Part shown: piece after piece, positions 56,735-64,000 of the stretch | How positions within the stretch are numbered: the first letter of the stretch is position 1 | How the letters are laid out: each line of letters begins with the position of its first letter | Source of the DNA: Sipunculus nudus | Lineage: Eukaryota > Annelida > Sipuncula > Golfingiida > Sipunculidae | DNA length: 64,000 nt | Direction: 5' to 3' | NCBI GenBank assembly: GCA_026874595.1 | Contig: CM049310.1 | Location: forward strand, 29,063,058 to 29,127,057 | Position numbers and translations under genes: made by a program | The notes under the pieces: generated by a model | Told to the model about the DNA's origin: nothing | What the model saw: only the letters and a program-made list of their open reading frames with translations | Database searches by the model: none

Positions 56735-58824
56735 GAGGTGCAGAAAGAAATCCAGCTACTTACAGTGCAAAACGACTGGAGCTCCTGGCACTTAAATGGG
56801 CAATATGCGACAAATTTAGAGAATACCTGGAAGGGGCACAGTTCATCCTCTTTACAGACCATAACCCCTTAACTCATCTATTTACACAGAAGAAACTGCC
56901 CGCAACTGAGCAACGTTGGGCCTCAGCTTTAGCCAGTTTTGATTTTGAGATCAGATACAAGCCAGGCCGTAACAACCAAGCCACAGATGCCCTGTCAAGG
57001 TTAGAGGACAGACCATGGGATACTCAAAGTGGCACTGTGTCAGCCATGTGTGCGAAGGTAGCAGATTCTACCAAGGTTCCAATAACCCTGATGTGTCAAG
57101 TTTCAAAAGACGCCACCGATGGGGAGGTAAGTGAAGCTGGACAAAATCCTCCGAACGGAGTAGCAACTGGTTGGTCTGGTTATAGCCCATCAACCTTGAG
57201 CATGATGCAGAAGCGAGATTTGACCATACAACCAGTGTTCGAGGCATGGAAGAAAGGCAAGAAGCCAGCCTTATCGGTACGGCGTAAATTATGTCAAGAT
57301 ACCCAAAGATTGTTACGTCAGTGGGACAAGTTCATGGAGCGTGACAATGTTCTTTATCGTGTGATTGATGATCCACATCATGGCAGGCTTGAACAGTTTG
57401 TAGTGCCTGAGGTGATGCGAGAGGAGTTTCTGAAAATTTGTCATCAAAAGCACGGTCATCAGGGTATTGATAGAACAGAGAGTTTGTTAAGGATGAGATG
57501 CTATTGGCCTGGGATGCACAAGTCTGTGACTGATTGGCTATCGAAATGCGACAGATGTGCCTTAGCTAAAAGAGAAAAGGTTCGCACACCTTTAGGACAC
57601 CTTCTAGCGTCGGCCCCCCTCGAGGTCGTTGCTATGGACTTCACCTTACTGGAACCAGCTTCAGATGGGAGGGAGTCAGTGCTGGTGCTGACCGATGTCT
57701 TCACCAAGTGGACTGTGGCTATCCCCACCCGGGATCAGCGAGCTGTAACAGTGGCCAAGGCACTTACCAAGCACTGGTTTAATAGGTTTGGTGCCCCAGC
57801 CCGCTTACATTCGGATCAGGGGCGGGACTTTGAGTCCCAGGTAATTCGCCACCTTTGCGAACTGTATGGGATAGCACAATCCCGGACCACGGCCTACCAT
57901 CCTCAGGGAAACGGCCAAGTGGAACGTTTCAACAGAACGCTCCACGATCTCCTCCGATCTTTGACACCACACCAGAGAAGAAGGTGGCCTGAGTATTTAG
58001 ACGACCTGGTCTTTGCTTATAACACCACACCGCACGCATCGACGGGAGTGTCACCTTTCAAACTAATGTTCGGACGCGACCCAAGATTGGCTCTGGACCG
58101 TCTGTTAGGGGACAAACCAGAAGAAGTCACTCCAACCTATGATGCTTGGTTGTCAATGCATATTAAACGACTTGCTGATATGTACCTTCACGTGAACCAA
58201 AGATTACAACAAAATGCTGATCGAAGGAAAGAATTTTACGACAAGGGAGCGAAGTCGAGTCCTCTTCAAATTGGTGATAAAGTTTACCGTAGGCATCACG
58301 GGAAAGGTCGACAAAAGTGCCAAGATGCATATAGACCAGAGACGTACACTATCGTGGATAGGAACGAGGATTTAGATATCTATAAGATTCAGAGAGAGGG
58401 AGAAGCTGCTCTCTCTAAGTGGTATAACAGGGTAGAATTGAAAGCATGTCCACCCAAGGACAGCATCCACGAGAGCCTTTGGGATTTTGAACCACAGGTC
58501 GAGGACCAGAGTCCCGATGTCATACATAATGAGAGCGAAAGCGAGGATAGCGACCAAGAGGTCCTCATTCAGGATTTGTTACTTAGAGCACCAACGGGTG
58601 ATATGCCTATCCAGGGGGTAGATAACTGTGGTGAACAAACCCCACTTCAGGGTTCAGCGAGTCAAGACCTGTCAGTTAGAAGGTCGACCCGTGTAACTAA
58701 AGGCATGCATTCTAATCCTGGCCATTGGCCACGGTCTGTGTCACAGTTAATGTTACATACATCTGAGTGTGCAGTACAAGACTTAGCGAGCACAAATCAT
58801 GATGTAGCAGTAATATGGGTCTAA
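56731..58824 (+). pseudogene. RNase H and integrase of the full-length gypsy element
   Basis: A 697-codon frame, shifted relative to the RT frame. It starts within RNase H (LELLALKWAI with the catalytic Glu, FTDHNPL with Asp). The integrase HHCC domain (HGHQGIDRTESLL...CDRCALAK, about residues 238-277) follows. The catalytic core has D in VAMDFTLLE (about 303), D in LHSDQGRDF (about 362) and E in GNGQVERFNRTL (about 398), with 35 residues between the last two. Then come a GDKVYRRHHGKGRQK C-terminal module and a variable acidic tail ending at 58824. The integrase itself looks intact. No chromodomain was recognised. Confidence 0.93.
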
Positions 58825-58973
58825 GACAGTTTTATTGGTCATGTATATGATTTCTGATCTATCTTTTACATTGCTAGTTTTGAAGGTATAGGACAGCTTA
58901 CCGTAGGGTTAAGATAAATCACCACTCATGTTATCTGTACAAGTATGGTAGTGTTGGATGTATGAAGATAACA

Positions 58974-58988
58974 CGAAGGGGGTGCGGG
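58974..58988 (+). other. Polypurine tract
   Basis: GAAGGGGGTGCGGG abuts the 3' LTR and is the expected plus-strand primer site, interrupted by one T and one C. Confidence 0.7.
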
Positions 58989-60258
58989 TGTAACCGGACG
59001 ATGTCGGTACATAATTTAGTGTTTTTTTTATACATTATTTGGGATAAGTACGGTTTTTTACTAGTCTTTACGGTAGTTGCATTCAACGCACCAGCTACGT
59101 CATCCACCATGTTTTACTTGTATGGAACTAGGACCGCGCACTGCTGAGTTGAATTACCGACGTTACAGGTGATGATATGTGTAGAGCAATGAAGAGAATG
59201 GTCCAGGTATGTTTCTGTAGTCTTCTGATCAGTTGTATCTCCATAGTAATTATGGGCATGAGTTTAGTTTTATCTAGTCAGAGCCCAGATGGGCCCGCCA
59301 TGTTCGGAGACGAGATCTGAGGTACTTTATAACATCTTACTCTTTAGTTATTCAGAATTATGACGCGTATGAGAGAAAACCTGTGTTATCATGTGAGATT
59401 AATTGTTTGGCAATACTGTGAATCTAGGCCACAGAGTTAACACCGTGTATCGGCGCAATTAAGGAATCTTGACTTTTGTACATGCGCCCGATAGATGGCG
59501 CCACTGGTTGCAAATGGCATCTTGTACTGTTGTAAAGCGCCTGTTTATCTTCCTGACGCAATTCTGGTATTTGTTGAGAATTAGTATAAACTAAAGGCTC
59601 ACCAGTTTGTGTATAATAGGAGAATCCATTGAGTATCACTTAAGACAGTGTTTCTATGGTTTAAATTACTAATATGCACAGGGTTAATTTTAGGAAATAT
59701 ATCCCATACCCGTCTTGCATGAGATTAAGTCGGATGTAAGGGTCTGTTGATATTTCAGTATATAAGTCCATTTAGTGAGATGGATGGTTTTATTATTTAG
59801 AAGTTATTTCTACCATGCGATGCATATTATTTTCTTTTTATTATTTCACAATACAGAGTTGATAGCTACTAATGTGTTCGTTAATACCCATTCTTACCTA
59901 TACGGATGCACATATTATGTTGCCTTGTAATTTCTCCGCTGTAGATAACTGTTTGAGTAGGCAAAGTAAATATATGAACCAGAACTGTACGGATATCAGT
60001 CTAATGTGAGGAGTTATCACCTGTATGTTTTGTTTCTTTTAATATCTGATAGGGAATAATGTAAGACCATACCTAGAGTATATATTGCCAATGTTGTATT
60101 TTCATGACATTGTCATTGTTTCGCTTATATGAGAGTTTTACTCTATTGTTTCAGATGGAAATACGCCAGCCACACACATATATTCACACCACATGTACTC
60201 ATGGAAATAAAGTGAAGTTATGCCAAGTTGTGTCTTATTCGTAGTAAAACATACTACA
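58989..60258 (+). repeat. 3' LTR of the full-length gypsy element
   Basis: 1270 bp. It differs from the 5' LTR by about four changes seen by eye (for example GCAATGAAGAG against GCAATGCAGAG, and one length change at CTCCGCTG against CTCACTG). Confidence 0.95.
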
Positions 60259-60655
60259 TATGTATATACGTTATACATATTAAAATTACAATTGCTGTGT
60301 GGCCATCACTTTTATTTAGTATGGACAAAAAGATGCTTGGACAGCCAACTGAAATTTCATCCTGCTTGTATGATACCAAAAATGCTGGTAGAGCATTCAG
60401 TTCGTATGTGCACTTACAGGTTACTACTGACAAAAAGATGCTTGAACTATGCCTCTACTCATTATATAATAATACATCGAAGGCAATCTTGGGCACTGCA
60501 TGCATTGTTACCTTAAGGGTCACTAAACAATATTTCACTAACAATGGTTGCCGGTTTGCTTCGCAGATGAGCATTCCCAACTAGCAAGAGGACTCACTTG
60601 TCTTAACAAGCACTTAGAACCCCAGTTAGGACACAGTCTTCATCTTCTGGTCAAA
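60259..60655. other. Gene-free stretch after the gypsy insertion
   Basis: It continues the target repeat (TATGTATATACGTTATAC, TTTAGTATGGACAAA). A short phrase CAAAAAGATGCTTG recurs at about 60325 and 60430. No gene. Confidence 0.4.
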
Positions 60656-61670
60656 ACTGATTATAACGTCCGCAGGATCAGGATACAGCTACAAACGGAG
60701 CCTCTGCTGAGGTGTTGAGTCAGCTGATGACCTTGGTGTCTAACCATCAAAAAAAGGTGGCAGCACTCAGGGCCTATCCCGATCATGGCAAATTACAGAC
60801 ACACAGAATTTCCTCAGCAGAAAATGGAAAGATGACAGTGACAATGAACTTCTAGAGGAGATTATACATGATGCTGTTAGTGTGAGGAAACAATCGGACA
60901 AGGTGTCCAGACTAGTTACAAAAGCAGGGAACGGGATCATGATTCCCTTATTTCCTTGGTAGCTCGGTCAGTGAGAGAGGATATTTGGGCAGATAAATTT
61001 ATTGATCTTAGATCACTGATTAGCTCAGAGCAACAGGACAGTTATAACTTGAAATGTGGGGGTTCTGAGGTTGATCAGGATGCAGTTACAATTAGATGAG
61101 CTAAAAAATAAATCTATCCCTATCAGTTCAATTAACCAATGGACAGATGCGTTCATCATATTTGTAGCCATATATACTGAGAAACAGCCATCTGAGAGTC
61201 CAAGGCTTATAAAGCACATGTCAACTGTGCGTAAAATTGCTACTAAGGGAGGTGACTGGGCATACTATGATAAAGAATTCCGGAAAAGGCAGGCCGAATT
61301 TAAGTGAGACTGGAATTGCAAGCATTCAGAGCTATACCAGGAAGCTCATATTGCCAACATTAGCTCCAGACTTGGTAACTTTACATCTAGACAAACTAAA
61401 CCCTCAGACCAAAAATTCTTGAGGCATTAGTTCTTGGAAACACAGGGCCACACCTCTAATAGTAAGTGTCAAGGGACCAGAACCCCAGCCTTTTCAAGGC
61501 AAACAGGACTCCACCTGTTGGAAGTATAATAGGGCACAGTTCTGTGGGGGCTGTAGTTTTCAGCACAAGGGCTCTAAGTGTAAGGGATCGCACTGTGAAG
61601 GACTGTCCTTTTCTGTTAGCCAATACACAAAGCAACTGGCCCTTTTATGCAAACCCCGGTAAACATACTA
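60656..61670 (+). pseudogene. DIRS-like retroelement: gag remnant
   Basis: In shifting frames it reads as the gag of DIRS-type elements: VREDIWADKFIDLRSLIS, then INQWTDAFIIFVAIY and IKHMSTVRKIATKG, YYDKEFRKRQ, and a Cys/His-rich end (CWKYNRAQFCGGC...HKGSKCKGSHC). Frameshifts and stops are numerous. The family assignment rests on these motifs and on the RT that follows. Confidence 0.6.
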
Positions 61671-62460
61671 GTTCAGGGAACAATGCTGAGAAAATCAAAT
61701 ATTTGTCAAAAGGTTTCATTAGAGGCTTCATTTTGCACTGCCTGGCTCCAACTGAGGCAATAACCCAAAAGAACCTAAAATCTGCCTTTGACATTCCTGG
61801 TATTTTGTGGAAAAAATTGAATAAAGAAATAGCAGGAGGGAGAGTAGCTGGCCCTTTTCCACAACCACTGATAGATACACTAGTTTGTTCTCCCTTAGAT
61901 CTATCTCCTAAAAGTAGCCAGGAAAATATAAGATGATACATCACCTGTCTTTCCCCGAAGGTAGCTTGGTAAATGATGGGATCTCAAGAGCCTATTCTTC
62001 AGTTCAATATACCAACATTACACAAGCCAATTGTATGATAAAGCAATTAGTTGAAGGCATATATTTAGCAAAATCTGATGTGGAATCAGCTTTTATACTG
62101 AATCCCATTCATCCAAAGGAGCAAATTTTATTAGGATTCCAGTGGGACTGGTTCTTTATTTTGACAAAAAACACTGGTTTAGAAGTTCTTCATGTACTTG
62201 ATGACTTTCTTTTCATGGGCAAATCCAAAGAACAATGTCATCATGCTCTGGATGTTTTTTTTTTTTTAATGTTTTGCCTCACTAGACATGCCTACTGCTA
62301 AAGATAAGACCATGGGGCCCACTACCACACTGTCATTTTTAGGTATAGAACTAGATACAGTGCAACAAGTTGCAAATGATCATCTTGGAAATCAGAAGAG
62401 GGCTCCATAAGCTTTAAGTAGCTTGCGCTCAATCCATTGATACAGTTTACCTATATATGC
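61671..62460 (+). pseudogene. DIRS-like retroelement: reverse transcriptase remnant
   Basis: The motifs in order are a GRVAGPFPQPLI segment, SPLDLSPKS, HHLSFPEGSLVNDGIS, LAKSDVESAFILNPIHP, then VLDDFLFMGK (V-L-D-D active site) and LSFLGIELDT. The HLS(Y/F)P.G.SVNDGI and (Y/V)LDDFLF.G motifs are characteristic of DIRS-type RTs. A T-run at about 62258 and frameshifts break it. Confidence 0.7.
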
Positions 62461-62519
62461 AAACGAAGGATACCACTTGAATGTATTTACTATATATTGT
62501 ATCAATAAAATCATTTAAA

Positions 62520-63085
62520 CAAAAACGTTGTTTGTTTACTAGGCAAGAAAAAAGCTACCATAAAGAGCCTTCAATCACTAAGTGGTGTTTTAAATTTCAC
62601 TACCAGTGTTGTTCCTTGTAGACCATAACTCCACAGGCTTATAGACCTGAGAGTAAAACAGGCTTATAGACCAGAGAGTAAAACTGTCAAAAGAGCAAAA
62701 TATATCTTAAATTGTGGCTAACATTTTTGGAAAAGATTTTTTTCTGTACAGGCTATTTCTCTGTTCAAAAAGTTTAAACCTCTTTAATGATGCTGCACAG
62801 CAAATTGGCTTTACAGAAACCTGGTTTTCCAGCTGTTTCTGTGGTCCTTGACCCAAAGCATGGAAAGCATATAATATAGTGGTTTTAGAGCTGTTACCTA
62901 TCGTGCTGGCAATGGATGTGCGAGGACCAAAGTTAGTAAACAAACAAATGTGCTTGCACACCAATTACACGGCCCTGGTTTACATCCTTAATAAAAAAAT
63001 GTTGAAGGACAAGAAAACAATTATTCTTGGGAAGCTCACTGTTAACTTATTTTCAGCGACAGCATAATGTCCACAAGATCCCTTC
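62520..63085 (+). pseudogene. DIRS-like retroelement: connection and RNase H region remnant
   Basis: GKKKATIKSLQSLSGVLNF at about 62542 follows the RT after a short unrelated interruption. Then at 62879-63067 comes a VLELLPIVLAMDVRGPKLVN...LHTNYTALVYILNKK segment, which matches the RNase H part with the D of the usual DN motif changed. No tyrosine recombinase was found before the next element, so a 3' truncation is likely. Confidence 0.6.
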
Positions 63086-63155
63086 ACTGTCAGACCCAAC
63101 AGAGTCCTGTGCAGTTAAAAGATTTTGACTAAGTGCTAAGAAGTGCCATCCTCAA

Positions 63156-63349
63156 AAGACATTAAGCTTCCAATTACAGCCAGCATTCTCAATAGGTAAT
63201 GCAACTTCCTACAATAACATTCCTTTTATGATAGAACGATATTGTAGGCCATAAGACATTAAGCTTCCAATTACAGCTAGCATTCTCAATAGGTAATGCA
63301 ACTTCCTACAATAACATTCCTTTTATGATAGAACGATGCTGTAGGCCAT
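63156..63349 (+). repeat. Two-copy tandem duplication, 97-bp unit
   Basis: AAGACATTAAGCTTCCAATT through TTATGATAGAACGAT and TGTAGGCCAT is repeated with only about three differences. No coding potential. Confidence 0.9.
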
Positions 63350-63639
63350 ATTCATAGTCTGTTTTCATGGGTTTTTCAAGGTTGGGAAGCTGATTGTATG
63401 ATCAAAGGACAGTAAGATAACCATGGTGCAGTTGAGGGATGTAAAGTGTTGAGGAAAATCAGCTAAGGTATAAAGAAATTCTTATTAGGTGTGCAAAATA
63501 ATTATAGGCTGGTAGCAAAGATAAAAATAAAGTCTATAAAATCACAACAAAATGTGTCCATTAGCAGCAAAAACTCAGTACCTAAAGTTTCGGGGCAGCA
63601 GTCCAGGTAGTGACTTTGATCAGGTTCATGCTCAGTACA
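63350..63639. other. Short gene-free stretch
   Basis: No feature recognised between the tandem duplication and the gypsy remnant at the window end. Confidence 0.4.
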
Positions 63640-64000
63640 TTCTGATAACTGAATTGCCAATGGCAATGATTATATCTGCTACAGAATCAGATGAGGTAAT
63701 GAACACTCTTAAAGATACAATCTTGAGAGGTTGGCCAAAGGACAAAATGACTGTGCAAATATACATTATGCAATATTTTCCCCATACAGAGATGAGTTAG
63801 CAGTCCATGATGGACTTGTCTACAGAGGCAACAGGGTGGTAATACCTGAAGGGTATAGAAAGACTATGAAAGAGTGCATACACTCCTCACACCTAGGAGT
63901 TGATGGGTGTCTGAGGAGGGCTAGAGAGAGTGTCTACTGGCCAAACATGAACATGGAAATTCAAGACTTTATTGCTAACTGTTCAATCTGCAAGTCATAT
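63640..64000 (+). pseudogene. Ty3/gypsy pol fragment running off the window (RNase H-integrase junction and HHCC)
   Basis: It encodes in two frames an ILRGWPKDK segment, DELAVHDGLVYRGNRVVIPE and the integrase zinc module HSSHLGVDGCLRRARESVYW...CSICKSY. This is the pattern of K02A2.6-like gypsy elements. A frameshift near 63790 separates the parts. It continues beyond 64000, so whether the full element is intact cannot be judged. Confidence 0.8.

Larger units (their letters stand above)
50606..60258 (+). mobile_element. Full-length Ty3/gypsy LTR retrotransposon
   Basis: A 9.65-kb element with LTRs of 1269 and 1270 bp starting TGTAACCGGACGATG and ending ACATACTACA. I see only about four differences between them. 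TATG flanks both sides (50602-50605 and 60259-60262). A primer-binding-site-like sequence follows the 5' LTR and a polypurine tract precedes the 3' LTR. gag, protease, RT, RNase H and integrase are in gypsy order, with no envelope frame. It inserted into a repeat similar to 46265-46440. The near identity of the LTRs implies a recent insertion, yet gag and pol carry frameshifts and a stop. Confidence 0.95.

Noticed and set aside
58825-58973. Envelope gene of an errantivirus-type gypsy
   Set aside because: Only about 150 bp separate the pol stop from the polypurine tract, leaving no room for an envelope frame.

Overview
This is a 64 kb piece of an animal nuclear genome, most likely a mollusc or another lophotrochozoan. 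Three things point there: spliced exons of a metazoan stress kinase (MAP2K7/MKK7), p53-family proteins whose DNA-binding core has the invertebrate p53 look, and a repeat load (AGGTCA-rich intron repeats, tRNA-derived SINEs, Ty3/gypsy, DIRS-like and piggyBac elements, many MITEs) typical of molluscan genomes. The species cannot be named from the sequence alone.

Layout. (1) 1-9.1 kb: two head-to-tail copies, offset by 5,715 bp, of a segment carrying an intronless p53-family reading frame (1752-3053 and 7467-8771). Both are open over the full length, with activation-like motif, DNA-binding domain and tetramerisation domain, but no SAM domain. (2) 9.1-16.8 kb: the last three coding exons of MAP2K7 (12064-12206, 13474-13519, 16674-16799) on the plus strand, with introns full of tandem and dispersed repeats, including arrays of nuclear-receptor-like half sites. 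No upstream MAP2K7 exon was found in the window, so the p53 copies probably sit inside a MAP2K7 intron in the same orientation. (3) 16.8-28 kb: gene-poor, with a 452-bp hAT-type MITE that has an 8-bp target duplication, a 622-bp TA-flanked MITE, and a decayed Ty3/gypsy fragment. (4) 28-46 kb: a pile of nested retroelements. It holds gag remnants, one split by a tRNA-derived SINE. It also holds a deleted gypsy element interrupted by a second gypsy element with very short (130 bp) LTRs, a gag remnant split by another MITE, two blocks of a 41-bp satellite, and another decayed gypsy fragment. (5) 46.87-49.27 kb: a complete piggyBac element (TTAA, perfect 13-bp ends) with a lightly broken transposase. 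(6) 50.6-60.26 kb: a full-length Ty3/gypsy retrotransposon with nearly identical 1.27-kb LTRs. (7) 60.6-64 kb: a degenerate DIRS-like element and the edge of another gypsy integrase.

The only host genes supported are MAP2K7 and the p53-like pair. MKK7 activates JNK and JNK is a known p53 kinase, so the physical nesting joins two parts of one stress pathway. Any functional coupling is inference. Everything else that codes is transposon-derived, mostly broken.
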